From Sipunculus nudus (taxonomy: Eukaryota > Annelida > Sipuncula > Golfingiida > Sipunculidae): a DNA stretch of 64,000 bases. Below, piece by piece: positions 1-12,530 of this stretch; position 1 is the stretch's first letter, and every line of letters begins with the position of its first letter. The translations under genes and the position numbers were made by a program. The stretch is taken from the NCBI GenBank assembly GCA_026874595.1, contig CM049314.1, positions 74,912,300 through 74,976,299 on the forward strand, read 5' to 3'. Under the pieces are notes generated by a model, which had not been told where the DNA came from, made no database searches, and worked only from the letters and a program-made list of their open reading frames with translations.

Positions 1-302
1 TTCCCACGCGTGGCTATGAGATACTAACGCGTGGGAACGAGATAATCATCGCGTGGCCACGAGATACTAACGCGTGGGAACGAGATACTATCGCGTGGGA
101 ACGAGATAATTATCGCGTGGCCACGAGATACTAACGCGTGGGAACGAGATAATTATCGCGTTGCCACGAGATAATAACGCGTGGGAACGAGATAATTATC
201 GCGTGGCCACGAGATACTAACGCGTGGGAACGAGATAATTATCGCGTGGCCACGAGATACTAACGCGTGGGAACGAGATATTATCTCGTGGGAACGAGAT
301 AA
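1..302. repeat. 43-bp satellite made of two related ~21-bp halves
   Basis: About seven tandem units run from the window edge to near 302. Each ~43-bp unit has one half containing CGCGTGGCCACGAGATACTA and one half containing CGCGTGGGAACGAGATAAT, so it is a dimer of ~21-bp monomers. CACGCG, GGCCAC and GAGATA blocks give it strong local dyad symmetry. The - strand is open through the array and beyond it to 422, but the frame just repeats one short peptide period, so I do not call it a gene. The array is cut by the window edge. Confidence 0.9.
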
Positions 303-1344
303 AAATAATTTTGTGCATGTCCTATACGAGCCACCATAAGTTTTATTCCCAACTGAAAAATCCGCCATTATTTCATAATTACAAACTTCTATATATGCAC
401 TGCTGACGACCTTATACGACACAGGTCTTGATATGTTTTACCCTATTAATGCCCGATAGGACCAATTTTCTCCAGGAATAGTAAAAGCTAGGTTTTCAGA
501 ACACAGCTTTTGAACAGACTTTAAAAAAAATCAAGCCCTGAAATTCAAATGTATGATGATGATATTTAATATATTAACGTTTCATATATTAGGTTGGTGT
601 ATTAGTTCTCCTTCCTGACTGGGAGGCAATTGTTTGATTACTCGGTCATAATGGTACGTACACCCCTTGAACTGGCAGAAGTAAAATGGTGGTGGAGTGG
701 ATCCAGCAGGTCTCCTAAAACAGACGCTGCAGTGACGTCATTTTACCAAACCCATGAATTCATGCAGAACGTTTATGGGTGAAAATCGTTCCTGTAGCGA
801 TTTTCACGTGTGTACGTGTTATATTTGCTTATGTTGTTTTAAATGAAGCCAGAAGACTGATATGTCCATGACTGGTTTATTGGACCAGATGTACATTGGC
901 GTAGTACCAAGTACGGTCACCAGGGGGCGGCACCAGACGGTAAGCTGTTGGGACTTTTTAAACACTAATCAGAGACTGGTTTTAACAGGCCATCCTTCTT
1001 TTTGTGAAGAAAATGGAAACTTTGTAAACTGACCGAAATTAACGATTGGTACTTATATGCTTAAATTCAGAACACTGAAAACTTTCACATTTAACTTTCG
1101 CATTAACAAATCGCAGATTATCATTTCTACTTGTGTGTACACTCAGAAACATGCATACCGATTGATTTAAATAGCAAACATGTATGGATATTAAAAATAT
1201 TATACCACGTACTTGGACATATTTCACATGACATTAAAGTAACTATAAACATATAAAAACACTACATTATGTTTATCTATTTGCACAAATAATTCACTAT
1301 GGATACATGAACACATAAAGTGATCAATTCTCATAACGCTCAGG
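303..1344. other. No gene seen; one perfect hairpin
   Basis: No conserved reading frame or recognisable repeat family was found. There is a perfect 10-bp stem with a 9-nt loop at 779-807 (GTGAAAATCG and CGATTTTCAC). A G-rich stretch around 917-930 resembles a CTCF core on the + strand. Both may be chance. Confidence 0.5.
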
Positions 1345-3440
1345 TGGTTTGATGACCCGACAGGAAACTCAACTGATCACGGCTGTCTGGCGGTTGGTGT
1401 TTTGCTGGGTTTTAGGATTTCGTGATTCTAATATATTCCTCAAAATGGATTTGGTTGGAGTTTGAGTGTTCCCTGTACTAGATGGCGTTGGCCTGGTGTT
1501 GGTCTGTACTGGACTAAGAGTAACAGGCCTAGGTGCATGAAGTTTGCGACCAAACATTAATTCTGCTGGCGAAGGCAATTGTGGTCCAAGTTGTGTGGTT
1601 CTGTATACTAGAAATGCCTTGTTTGAGTCCGAAGGCGACTTTCTGATCAATGCTTTCGCTGTGTGTATCATCCGTTCAATAAACCCACGAGACTTTGGAT
1701 GATGTGAAGAGCTTGTTGTATGAGTTATGTTGTGTTTTGGATGAGAGACTGATAGGCTTTGGCTATAAATTGTGGTCCATTGTCAGAAATTATTGTGTTT
1801 GGGATTCCAAACATAGAGAAAATGTAACCTGTTTTCTCTGCTATAGCCTTGCTGGTGGTGTTGTTGTCAAGTTTCTCCATAAACAGGTACTTTGTGTGAT
1901 AATCAGCTATGATCAAGAAATCTTTTCCATCTAGGGTAAAAAGATCTGTCCCAATGGTATGCCAAGGTAAATCGGGAAGTCAGGTGTGATGGGCATCATT
2001 GGCTCCTTGGGTTGTGATGCTTGATGGGTTTGGGATTTTTTGCATTGTTCTACCATGTTTGTGATATCCTTATTTATCCCTGGTCAGTATACGGTAGATC
2101 TGGTTCTTTGCTGGCAACCGTGATCCCGAGATGTCCTTCATGTATCTTGGACAGGTATTCATCTCTGAGCGCCTGAGGTATCAGGACTTGCTGGCCTTTC
2201 AGAACAACTCCGTTTTCAACACTTACTCGTCTCGCAGAGACCAAAATTCCCGAATGCTTCCGTGAATATCGCGACTTATCTCTGGGAAGCCTGACATGAT
2301 GTGCTTCATGAGAATTTGGAGTGACGGGTCATGCTTTGTCTCTTCCCTTAGCTCAATTAATTTGGGTTCACTTAACTGTACAAAGCATACATTCTTTTCT
2401 AGGGTGATCTGCTTGTCGTGGACAGTTTTTGGCAATTTGGAAAGACTGTCTGCCAAAGCCATTTCTCTCCCAGGGCGATATGCGATTTGATAGTCGTAGT
2501 CGCAGTAGCATCCGTTGAAGACGCGCTGGTACTGAAGTCAAATTCTTCTTACTGATCATCTCGAGCGGACGATGATCTGATTCTATCAGGAATGGTTTCC
2601 CATATAGGCTCCAAACACATGCCAGAAGCTCACGCTCTATGTTGGCGTATCTCTCTTTTGTTTCGGTAAGGCTCTTTGACGAAAAAAAGTATTGGTTGGC
2701 CGTCTTGTGTTAGAACAGCTCCTAGCGCCTTTTGGCTGGCATCAACCTGAAGGACTGCTTGTTTGTTGGGGTTGAAATACTTCAATTCTAGTGCATTTCT
2801 CACTTGAGATTTCAACTGTTCAAAAGCTTTTTGGTATTCATGTTGCCACTGGTAAAGTATCCTAATGAAGTAACTTCGCAGTGATGACATCGTGTCACTT
2901 AGCATTGCAATAAATGGCGCCAGATAGACAACTAGTCCTAGGATTTTTTTTTTCAATTCCTTCACGTTTGCTGGAGCTGCTAGGTCAGATATGGCACTAA
3001 CCTTCTGTGGGCCTGGGCGAACTCCCTTGCTGTAGATGTTGCCAAAATATGTAATCTCATCCTTGGCAATCTGGCACTTTTCTGGGTTGAATATGAGACC
3101 TTTTTCCTGTGCCCGATGTAACAAACCATGAAGATTTCTGTTATGTTCAGCCATGTCTGTTCCAAACACAAGAATGTCATCAGCTATTGACAAAACACCT
3201 GGTAAATTGTTGAGGATTCTATCCATAGCTTGTTGGAATATATCTTAACTTGTCTTCAACCCGAATGGAAGTCGCTTGAAACAGTCTCCTCCAAAAGGAC
3301 TATTGAAAGGTGTGAGCAGTTGGCTTTCAGCATCTAACTGTACACTCCAGTAGCCTGATTTGGCATCAAGTTTACTAAAAACTTTCATATTGGCTAATTT
3401 GTGAGTGAGTTCATCAACTGTTGGGATAAGGTGTTAACCT
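1345..3440 (-). pseudogene. Ty3/gypsy pol remnant, copy 1 (RT, RNase H, connection, integrase)
   Basis: Read on the - strand from 3440 down, the order is that of a Ty3/gypsy pol. RT begins near 3400 with FSKLDAKSGYW, followed by a stop near 3245. The frame from 3226 has an RT active-site-like block, with SIADDILVFG in place of the usual YxDD. RNase H follows near 2760 (LQVDASQKALGAVLTQDG), then the linker (MALADSLSKLP at 2462). Integrase has TDLFTLDG near 1945, IISDNGPQF near 1775 and an E in FIERM near 1670, which are the D, D and E of a DDE integrase. Several stops and frameshifts break it, and the HHCC zinc finger has lost a cysteine. The N-terminal part of pol and gag are absent. It is a dead fragment, and no flanking LTRs were recognised. 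Confidence 0.85.
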
Positions 3441-4316
3441 CTTTTTAGGGCAGTGTGTAGATGCAGTTCATAAAGTGACGACTAATATACGTTTCACTTC
3501 TTTTATTTTTTACAAAGCTCAACACTGTGACTGCTTGTTGCGTTGCTTGCTCGTTCACCACAAACAATCCCTTTTGAAAACTGAAACAATGAATTAATCT
3601 TACTAGTATGTAAACTGTAACAGAGTCCATATATAAGATATTTAGGTCCATATATAATGTTATATGCACAGCACAATAAGGATGAAGAAAACAGACCACA
3701 ATATGGATAATTATAATAATGATACTACTGGTATATTAAGTAACAGATTTGCTATATCCAGTAACGCTGCCAGCTGGATATATACAAAATGGAAGATAAC
3801 AGTTATTGACAGGTATTGTTGACACAAGTACTTTGACTAGTATTCTACATGTGAAAGAGATATATGCCACCAGTTAAAAAGAAAAAGCTCTCTAGGAGTT
3901 AGTAGTTAATACATAACAGATAACAAGACATTTTATAATGAATGAAAGACATTACACATACCTCTGTGTGGCCTGAAGGCAAATTTACTGCACCACATGT
4001 TACAATTCTGTTCACTGGTAAAACAGGAAGTGACATCAATGTCTTGTACCCCAATGTTGACACTGACCTCTGACATAAACCTCATTTCAATTTTAAACAG
4101 GCTTCTAAAACACCAGCCAGAGTGGCACAATGCATGCCACACTGGTCCCAAGAGCCACCAAATAAAGGGAACCCGGTTCAAATCCAGAACAAGGCATCAA
4201 CAGTTTTTCCATGAAATCACGCTTTTTTCCATTTTAAACATAATAATTAATACCTTTTCTTAAACATAAAATCAATATTAAACAAATTCACATGTAGTTT
4301 CATTTGTGCATTTACA
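3441..4316. other. No gene seen; possible SINE-like B box
   Basis: This stretch separates two gypsy remnants and has no conserved frame. GGTTCAAATCC at 4175-4185 fits a polymerase III B box, and an A-box-like GTGGCACAATG lies about 55 bp upstream, so a decayed tRNA-derived SINE is possible. No tRNA cloverleaf could be built. Confidence 0.3.
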
Positions 4317-4597
4317 CAGTGTTTAAGTCCTTGGGGTCAAGACAAATTCTAAGAGATCCCTCTGCCTTATACCACATATGTGATACTTGACACCCAATCC
4401 GTTGGTTCGTCCACTGGGCGGATCACGTCAAGATCCGGCATACGATCCAATTCAGCTCGGATTTTCTCCAGAAATTGTAATGGGGCTCGACGTGGTGGAT
4501 AGATCACAGGTTGACTGCCCTCCTTGATTGTCAGTCGATGTGTGCCCCCAAAACAACCTAGCCCATTGAAACACTCAATAATTTGCTTGCACATCAT
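4317..4597 (-). pseudogene. Ty3/gypsy RT N-terminal fragment, copy 2, displaced
   Basis: The frame from 4597 down has the region that precedes and opens the gypsy RT: GGTHRLTIKEGSQPVIYPPR, then the DEPTDWVSS block, then after a frame change RICLDPKDLN near 4330. In an intact element this lies upstream of the RT palm. Here it lies downstream of the RNase H linker at 4575-4826, so the copy is rearranged or is a second truncated copy. It stops abruptly near 4317. Confidence 0.7.
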
Positions 4598-4969
4598 TGA
4601 GAATTTTTAGTGGAAAATCTGAAGCTGGACCTGGAATGGAAGAAACAGCACAATGCATGAATACAAGCCCTAGCTGAGTACATGTCGGTAAATCAAATAT
4701 GACAGGTCCTGGGGTGTCAGCTGCATGGAAAATACAATCAGAGACACATTTATAATAACTAAATGGCAATGGAAGTCTGCTTAAAAGGTCTGCGTTCGCA
4801 TTTTCATGACCCTGTCTGTACTCCATAATGTAACTGAAGGCGGCAAGTACTCTCGCCCATCAGGCGCTGGCCATCGTTGGCAACCCTTTATGCTCATATA
4901 GCAAGCTAACCAAGGGTTTTGGATCTGTGAAAATGGTAAAATGTCACCCATATATAAATATAAATATAA

Positions 4970-5035
<66 letters not shown>

Positions 5036-5216
5036 ATGAAACTGTTTGATGCCAGATATGATGAATAAGCTTTCACGGTCAATTTGGGGATGATTCTATT
5101 CAGAAGAATTGAGTTTTCTAGATGCAAACGCGACTGTGCGCTCGGAGCCATCCGAAAACCTGTTTGCCAACACAGCCCTAAATTCCTAGGGTGAAGCATT
5201 ACGAGAAACTATAATT
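4575..5216 (-). pseudogene. Ty3/gypsy RNase H and linker, copy 2
   Basis: On the - strand, SRKLNSSEQNHPQIDRE (near 5110) and FTDPKPLVSLLYE (near 4920) are the characteristic RNase H C-terminal half. EYRQGHENANADLLSRLP (from 4823) is the usual connection to the linker. The coding region is frameshifted and is split by a (TA)n tract at 4974-5033, which must have expanded after the element died. It follows the RT fragment at 5377-5631 in the right order. Confidence 0.75.
4974..5033. repeat. (TA)n microsatellite
   Basis: About 60 bp of nearly pure TA inside the RNase H remnant of gypsy copy 2. The Ile-Tyr-rich reading frame across it is an artefact. Confidence 0.95.
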
Positions 5217-5376
5217 TGCTGACTGGGGTCGTAGTGCACAAAAACTTGTGTAGAAGGCAATATATTTTTCGTTTCCATAAAAGCATTTTCGGGTTGTTTC
5301 CATTGCCATGGTGTATCTTTATGCAGCAACCTATACAGAGGTTTCAACACAGAAGCCAAATTTCAAGGAATTTCCT

Positions 5377-5640
5377 TTAAAAATGAACACCCCCAAAAAG
5401 GACTAGGTATATCACGCAGCAGATTGAACATCTGCTTCTGAAAGATTCCGGGCGCAATTTGACTCCGTTAGACGTGCGGTTGTAGCTAAATAAACCTCGA
5501 TGAGTGTTTATGAAACGATATTTCGTAGAGGAGTCATCCAAAAGCATTTGTTGATATGCATTACTGAGGTCCAGTTTCGAAAACGTAACTTCCCCCAATA
5601 TTTTCTCCAGAATATATCTATGTGGGTACATCTCTCTGTT
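5377..5640 (-). pseudogene. Ty3/gypsy RT fragment, copy 2
   Basis: The - strand frame contains EVTFSKLDLSNAYQQMLLDD and then the conserved YRFINTHRGLFSYNR block of the RT palm. The expected LPFGV box follows in damaged form. The RT signature differs from copy 1 (KLDLSNAYQQ against KLDAKSGYW), so the two remnants come from different gypsy lineages. The fragment is bounded upstream by the protease remnant with sequence missing between, which fits an internal deletion. Confidence 0.75.
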
Positions 5641-6400
5641 CTACATTAATGGCAGACTTATCTTTCCACAACTAATCACACATTTTACTACTGATTACTG
5701 TAAAAGTAGCCCCCGTGTCAATTTACATCTGTACATCTTGACCATTTATTTTAACAGTGCAAAGTATGGATCATTTCTCTTAAGAGTTACTCTATTAATA
5801 TCAACATCATCAGTAACATATGCAACACAATTCTCCGCACACAGTCTATCAATAGAGAAATAAGGTTTCTCTGATTCTACATTACAGTCCACATAAGTGT
5901 CAGTCTGGACAGGAACAGTAGCTGCCATGTTTGGTTCCTTTTCTGTGAGCATGGATACAGTCCCTCTGGTTTGGTAATGGTTGGATCTGAATGGTTGCTG
6001 GGATCTCTGACAACCATGTGCAGGCCGAGGATGACAGTGCTCGGTTAATGCTTTCAGTGAGGCTATATACTCAGCAACAGATTCACTAAGTTTTCGGTAA
6101 CGTATATAGAAGCGGAGTCGGGCAACAGACTTAGACGGTGACGGATCATGATGCTGTTTTAGCAAAAGCACAGAGTTCAGTGAAAGACTTATCGGCAGGG
6201 CTCGCTGGCTTACAAATGTCTCTGAGGAGTTTATTAGATTCACGGTCTATCATCGTAATAAGTAATGGTTTCTTCTTACCTTCTCCCGTATTATTGTTTG
6301 CGATAAAAAAATTTGTCCAATCGTTCCTGAAGTTCAGTCGATTGTTCTTTGTCTTTCAGGCTACCGACGAAAGCCATATAGAAACGTCATTGAAAAACGA
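5641..6400 (-). pseudogene. Ty3/gypsy gag and protease fragment, copy 2
   Basis: Near 6250-6350, read on the - strand, is a capsid-type stretch (LITMIDRESNKLLRDIC). Near 6090 is SVAEYIASLKALTEHC, a motif common in the capsid C-terminus of this gypsy type. No zinc knuckle is visible. Near 5700 is the protease active site IDTGATFTVIS, preceded by an in-frame stop. At least two frame changes separate the pieces. Gag, protease, RT and RNase H then follow in decreasing coordinates, so 4575-6400 is one degraded element. Confidence 0.7.
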
Positions 6401-8351
6401 TGATTATCCACACCAATCCTAGATAATAAAGTACAGAAACAAGCTATATCACATATCTGAGGAATCTGAAGGCCCTTTTTTTTCTTCGTCGCCAGTTGTC
6501 ATGCAGTCCTCACAGCGACACAAACGGCAATAAAAACAAAACTTCAATGTTGGAACCATTCCTACAATATCATCCAGTGTTCAAGGGGACAAGGTTTATG
6601 TGCGACCAGTCGTGGCCTGTTACAGTCGGGTTGTAGCTCGAAAGTGGTCTTACCTAGAAAGATCTTCATTTTGCTGTAAGACAAGGAAGACAAATTAATC
6701 CCTTTTGTAGGATTAAATATCATCCTTTGGTCACAGCCGATTAAACTGTCCAAGCATGTGAGGGAGTTTAGGCTGATAAAGAGTGTGACAGTGTTTACAT
6801 ATTATTATTTGTTTAGTGCCACGATATGTATTTCTTTAGTGCCACGAGCAAGTTGACATGGCCGACATATAGGCGATGGAGGTATGCGCTGAAATTGTGT
6901 GTGTGCGTTAAAAATGATCGACGATGCATTATGAATCCATCTATGTTACCGTTAAAAATGCTGTATAAACTATTGACCGGTCAATTCAGTCGGACTTGTA
7001 CAGCACGCTGAAATACCAAGGTAGTGGCCGTGTTTTGGACACATCCATTGCACAGATTTCAATACTCTTCGCTGTTTTGTACCTCGTCCACCTATATCTC
7101 TCATAGAATAGGAATACTTAATAGGGAAATAGGACCTCTTGGATGTGCATACATAATCGTTCCTGGTCGATTTGCAAAACGGCGATCAATTTGATCGATT
7201 ATGAAAGAAAACGACCAATCATCGATATTATTGATTAACTGGCGCACCGATAATGTGTACCGTTTGTATCAACTGTCCTTACAAGAATTTCATTCAGAGA
7301 AAATTATAAGTTTTTGAAAATATCCTGTCATTGGAAAGCCCTCTTTTACAAGAGCCTGTTCGTGACTTAGCGTTAATGCAAATAACTTGAGACCTTATTC
7401 CTTTCCAATGCGTGAATCTGGTGTGAGGACACATTTTACTTATATTTGAAATCAGGCAACGTTCAATTGATACACACCTAAACCTGGTCATCAGTGTTAA
7501 ATACTATGAACGATACCAGGCCATCTTATATTCTAAAACATAGATTGTTTTAGAGTGCCCTTTACAAATCTTTCATATGCTTCATTATACATATCAGCCA
7601 GCAAGTCGGTCAATTGAAGGGATGCACTGCCAATTTTGAAAATCACATGGTGCAAAGCATTCTTATTGAAGATTGGAATTAGAACTTTCAAAATTCTCTT
7701 ATGATCTGTCTAAGTTCTCGTCTCGTGTATCTCTCAAAATTAAATCCAATTCCCCTGAAAGGGACCCTAATGATAGGACACTTTAGTTATTAAATTCTCT
7801 AGCAGTCTTGTATTTTTAGGCTTTCTGTACATGGAGCTAGGTGTAATTATCTCCAATTACATAGGAGATAGGGCACATGAAATGGAAAATTAAATGATAT
7901 CATTATTTTCATCATCATTATGTGCAGATATTTTTCTACAGTAACTGGGTGTTAAGGAAATATACTGATTGTAACTCAAATGATTGTAACTCATGAAACA
8001 TGGTAGATATGAAGTGTACCGGTAATCTTAAAATTAATTCCAACTGCAATTTTGTTATTGCGTTTTCGGGAAACGTCATGTCCCTTTCGTTTTAGGTTCC
8101 AGTCCATGTATGGAAGAAAAATGAGCATACATAGACATTGCTGCAGGCTTGATTTGTATTGTAAGTGCATTTATTTTATTTATGGTAAAAATTAAAGATC
8201 AAATGATAAAGATCTCAAGGTCAGGGTAAAAGGCTGCCAGGTATACCTATGTGAGAATCAATTGCACACGCATCTTTTAGAAATCACCTTTTTCTACAAT
8301 CTATATGACAATTTTAATGTGAAGCACATAGAACATGTTAGCGTTATATAA
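6401..8351. other. Region upstream of gypsy copy 2; no host gene seen
   Basis: On the - strand, AACTGGCGACGAAG at 6484-6497 resembles the junction and primer-binding region of gypsy elements, so the 5' LTR of copy 2 may lie at about 6500-7100. I found no second LTR to confirm it. From 7100 to 8351 I see nothing but AT-rich sequence. Confidence 0.3.
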
Positions 8352-8414
8352 ATAAATATAATAATAATAATAATAATATAATAATAATAATAATAATTAT
8401 TATTATTATTATTG
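8352..8414. repeat. Mirror microsatellite (AAT)n then (ATT)n
   Basis: A run of ATA/AAT units turns directly into TTA/ATT units, so the tract is self-complementary and can fold into a hairpin of about 20 bp. Confidence 0.9.
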
Positions 8415-8821
8415 TGAAGCGAGTAAAGTTCACCAGTAGTCAGTGCAGAGCTGGACTTTTTTTATATAAATTTATTATCTTTTACATCAATTTCTTATCT
8501 TATAGTATGAGTATCTAAAGAAGAACGAAGACTTAGTGCCCTCTACCGGCAGAGAGATTACAGCTGGTAGCGACATCTCCCGGGATGGAGTGTACTAAAT
8601 TATGTCGATTAGACATTGCGATGAGACTGGAGTGGGGGAGGAGTCCGAGCGGTGACATCTTTTGAAATACCCGTTTTGCTGAAATTACCACTGCGGACAT
8701 CTTCTTATTGTTGATTTCGTGGGCTCTACGTCATTCGAAGAGGTAATTTGTAATGAGTTATTGCCGGATGTTTCGGCAACAGCGCTGACAAACCCGGTCA
8801 ACATGCCCGATGACCAGATAC

Positions 8822-9210
8822 CGTAAAGTCCGTACATGTATGGACCTTTATGTCCTATGATACTTCTGCTGGACGGACATTACGTAATGTCCGTCCAGCA
8901 AAAGTATCATAGGACATAGAGGTCCATGTATGACATTACGTAATGTCCGTCCAGCAAAAGTATCATAGGACATAGAGGTCCATGTATGACATTACGTAAT
9001 GTCCGTCCAGCAAAAGTATCATATAGGACATAGAGGTCCATGTATGACATTACGTAATTAATGTCCGTCCAGCAAAAGTATCATAGGACATAGAAGTCCA
9101 GGTATGACATTACGTAATTAATGTCCGTCAAGCAGATATCATAGGACATAGAGGTCCAGGCATGTATGACATTACATAATGTCCGTCCAGCAGAAGTATC
9201 ATAAGACATG
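8822..9210. repeat. Palindromic minisatellite, ~56-60 bp unit
   Basis: About six units share GTCCGTCCAGCAAAAGTATC followed by ATAGGACATAGAGGTCCATG and GACATTACGTAAT. The first unit is inverted relative to the rest: sequence on either side of the centre at about 8886 (GACATTACGTAATGTC) is reverse complementary for roughly 50 nt. A related cluster lies at 13955-14090. Confidence 0.9.
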
Positions 9211-9588
9211 ATTACAGCTTAAACTTCATGTGGGTTTGAAATTGGTATAGCCTTTGCCTCTCAGTAGGCCGATATTTTATTTGTGCTTCATATCATGCAC
9301 GCCTGTTTTGAGTAAAATTAAAAACAAAGTAACGCATCTGAAGACATTAAGGTTTGAAGAAGACTACATTAAGGTGTAAATATTATCAGTTGGCGCACAT
9401 GTTTATGTAATTTCAATATTTAATAGTTGGTATTTTTTCGTGTGGTGCAGCATGTGATTACAAGTAGGAAATTTGCATTGAAAATGCATATTTTTATTAT
9501 TTTATCTTTTTTAATTTTTCAAGCCGTGTAAGAGGATATACACCCCCTTTGGCTTATGCGCCCTCAAACTGGATACACTTGCAAAATG

Positions 9589-9659
<71 letters not shown>

Positions 9660-10481
9660 GTAAAAGAATACAGTGTTATTAAAAAGGAAGTGATGACCGT
9701 AAACTGTAACATTAACATACATGACATTACATATGTGCCATAAGTGAAACTATCGAATGCATTGTTGTTACTAAAACGCGTGCACGCATGCATGCACGCG
9801 CACGTATATTTTAAAAATAAAATATGCTAAAACGCGAGCGGCCCTGGATGCGGACAGTTTAAAGTTTGCCCTGGATGCGGACAGTTTATAAATTGACTTT
9901 ATTCTGGCAAAAATCAACTTAAATGTTATGAATTATCAAAATATCATAGCTAAGGTGATGATGAAAGTAATTATTCAACTACAACTCCATTTATTTTCCT
10001 TCGTTTTTCTGCATGGCCTTTAGCAAGATACTTCCGAGGTTGTTACCTCAAAGCATTAAGTACGTACTAGTTTTGACATATGTAATTCTTTTGCGAGTAT
10101 TCCACCCGCAGTTTGTCCAGTTCTTTCTATGTTGATGGATGAATGTGTATTTCAGAGTTTTTAAAGACCTTTTCACAATATTTAACGCAAATAATAAACA
10201 AACGTACTATTCTGTAATACTAGTATATCTTTTAGAAATAAAAGTTATATAAAGATGGTGTTGTTTGAGAGTTATTATTTCTTCTTTGTTAACTTTATCG
10301 GCCCGAATTTCGTTTTTTTTTTATAAAGTTATTCATAAAGTTGATCAATTGATGACCTCGCCAAGAAATCGTTACATTTGAGCATATATTTGAGCATTTT
10401 GGTTATTACATATCAGATATATTGGTTACCAAACTTTATAAACCTTATTTCTTATATTTACCTGTCCTTATCATAGAATAA
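9211..10481. other. Intergenic; (TA)n and part of an inverted repeat
   Basis: No gene was seen. A (TA)n tract lies at 9591-9657. At 9767-9786 is TTGTTACTAAAACGCGTGCA, whose near reverse complement lies at about 13771-13793. The reading frames through the TA tract are artefacts. Confidence 0.6.
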
Positions 10482-12530
10482 TTGTATCGCCAGACTAAAT
10501 CTGGAGATGCTATGGTTTAGGCCTCCGCCGCCGCAGAGATTTCGTTTGGACGTGATATTTTACGGATCTTATGCCCTTGACCTTGAATTGGTCCATTTTG
10601 GGAGAAAATCACACATATTCTTAAATATCTCAAGAAATCTTCCATGAATTGATCAAAAAATCGACTTGACCGAAGATCTTAAATAGTGTTATAATGTACC
10701 GGAAACTGGTGGCGCCACCTGTTATCCTTTTTTTTGTTTTCGTGCCATTCAATACCGATGATTGCCACTTAACAGTACTTTGTGCATTATAAGTCAAAAA
10801 CTAATATACAGCTTTCTTTCATATTACGCATATACATAGACATTGGTAATGGGATGATGTATATTTAAATTGGGGTCATGACCTTTACTAGGAGAGTGAC
10901 CTTGAGCTTGAATAGGTCAAATTTGTGGGAAAATCACACAAATTCTTAAATATCTCAAGAAATCATGCACGGATTGATCCAAAAATCAACTTGACCGAAA
11001 ATCTTAGTGTTGTCATGTACCGGAAACTGGTGGCGCCATCTGTCATCCTTTTCTTGTTTTCGTGCCATTTAATACTCCCATCATTGCCACTTAACAGTAC
11101 TGCGAGCATTATAAATAAAAAACTAATGGACAGATTTCTTTTATATTATGCATATACATAGACATGGGTTATGGGATGATATATATTTAAATTGGGGTCA
11201 TGAACTTTCCTGTGAGAGTGACCCTGACCTTCAATATCGCCATATATGGTGAAAATCACATTAAATCATATATATATGATTTATATATATATATCATATT
11301 TTTTATTTATTATTATTTAAACATATATATATTTCATATATAATATCTCAATAAGGGATGTATGCATTGGTCCAAAAATCAAACAGACTGAAGTTCTTAG
11401 ATAGCTTTGTCTTTGTGGAAGACTGGTGGCGCTTCCTTCTGTCTTTCTCTTGTTTTCTTGCCTTTTAATACCCCATCATTGCCACTTGACACTACTGTGA
11501 GCATTACAAGTCTAAAACTTATATACAGATTAGGCCCAAAATGTGCATGTACATTGATCTTGGATACCTCAATCTTGTATTCAAGACTGGTGGTGCCATC
11601 TGCAATTGTGTGCCCTGGCGTCCATCTGCACATGTGCCTTGGGTTAAAATTGCTCATATCTCCGGAGTTGTCCAAGATATTGGTCTGAAATTTGACATGT
11701 CCATCCGTCTCGGATTTTTTTCTCGCACACCAGACAGGTGGCGCCACCTACCTTTCCTTTTTGTAGAATAAGTTAAAGCTCTTTTCTGATGAGTGATTTG
11801 CACTATTGGCCTGAAATTTTGCCTAACCATAGATCTTGCAGTCCTCCATCTTTAACTCAAGACAGGTGGCGCTATCTGCAAAAATTTTGCTGTAGCGTCC
11901 ATCTGTACATGTGCATGTGGTGAAAATTGCTTATATTTCCGAAGTGGTTCAAGGTATTTGTCTGAAATTGGGAATGCCCATCCATCTTTGAAAGTTTTCT
12001 CATAAACCAGACAGGTGGCGCCACCTACCCTTCCTTTTTGTAGAATAAATTAGTGCTCTTTTCGTAGGAGTGATTTGGCCTATTGGTCTGAAATTGTGCA
12101 TATCTATAGACTTGGACTCCTCTATCTTGTTAACAAGACTGGTGGCACCATCTGCAATCGTTTGCCATGACGTCCATTTCTATATTTGTTTTAGATGAAA
12201 ATTGCTCATATCTGAAGAGCCTTCAATGTGTTGGTCTCCAATTTGGCACGTACATTCATCTTGGAGAGTTTTCTCGTCAACCAGACAGGTGGCGCCACCT
12301 ACCTTACCATTTTTATAGTATAAATTCATCCCCTTTTCATAAGAGTGGTTCTCTTTATTGGCCCCAATATTTGGTGAAAAATTTTGTTTCTCAAGTTGAT
12401 AGGTGAAAGAAACAATAGGTCGCTTGCCAAATGTAAGTGTATGCTGCTGAAGATGGGGGGTACTATTCTTAAAGGGGGGGGGGGCGATACTATGACACCT
12501 GCGGTGCCAAGAAACAGGGCCTATTTAGTT
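10482..12530 (+). mobile_element. Repeat E1, Helentron-like non-autonomous element
   Basis: The 5' end TTGTATCGCCAGACTAAATC opens a hairpin with TCTGGAGATGC and is followed by a CCGCCGCCGC stretch. The 5' subterminal motif GTATCGCC (10484-10491) returns as GGCGATAC at 12483-12490. A short imperfect palindrome (ACACCTGCGGTGC) and the end TTTAGTT follow. The interior is built from diverged ~300-bp units, each with the palindrome GGTGGCGCCACC or a variant, at about 10708, 11028, 11739, 12012 and 12286. Open frames here are not conserved between units, so it is non-coding. Copy E2 lies at 26052. Confidence 0.7.

Noticed and set aside
1-302. CRISPR-like look of the repeat array
   Set aside because: No unique spacers. 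The units are contiguous and the DNA is clearly eukaryotic.
153-422. 89-codon - strand frame across the satellite
   Set aside because: The peptide simply repeats with the satellite period, and no start context or conserved domain supports it.
4120-4185. tRNA gene suggested by a B-box word
   Set aside because: No acceptor stem or anticodon arm could be formed. At best a decayed SINE.
9549-9793. Open frames rich in Ile-Tyr over TA tracts (also 4906-5199, 13267-13488)
   Set aside because: They exist only because (TA)n lacks stops in these frames. No conserved flanking sequence.
11397-11747. Long open frames inside E1 and D/B repeats (also 22986-23457, 42986-43378, 44637-46267)
   Set aside because: Neighbouring copies of the same repeat carry stops and frameshifts at matching places, so there is no coding conservation.
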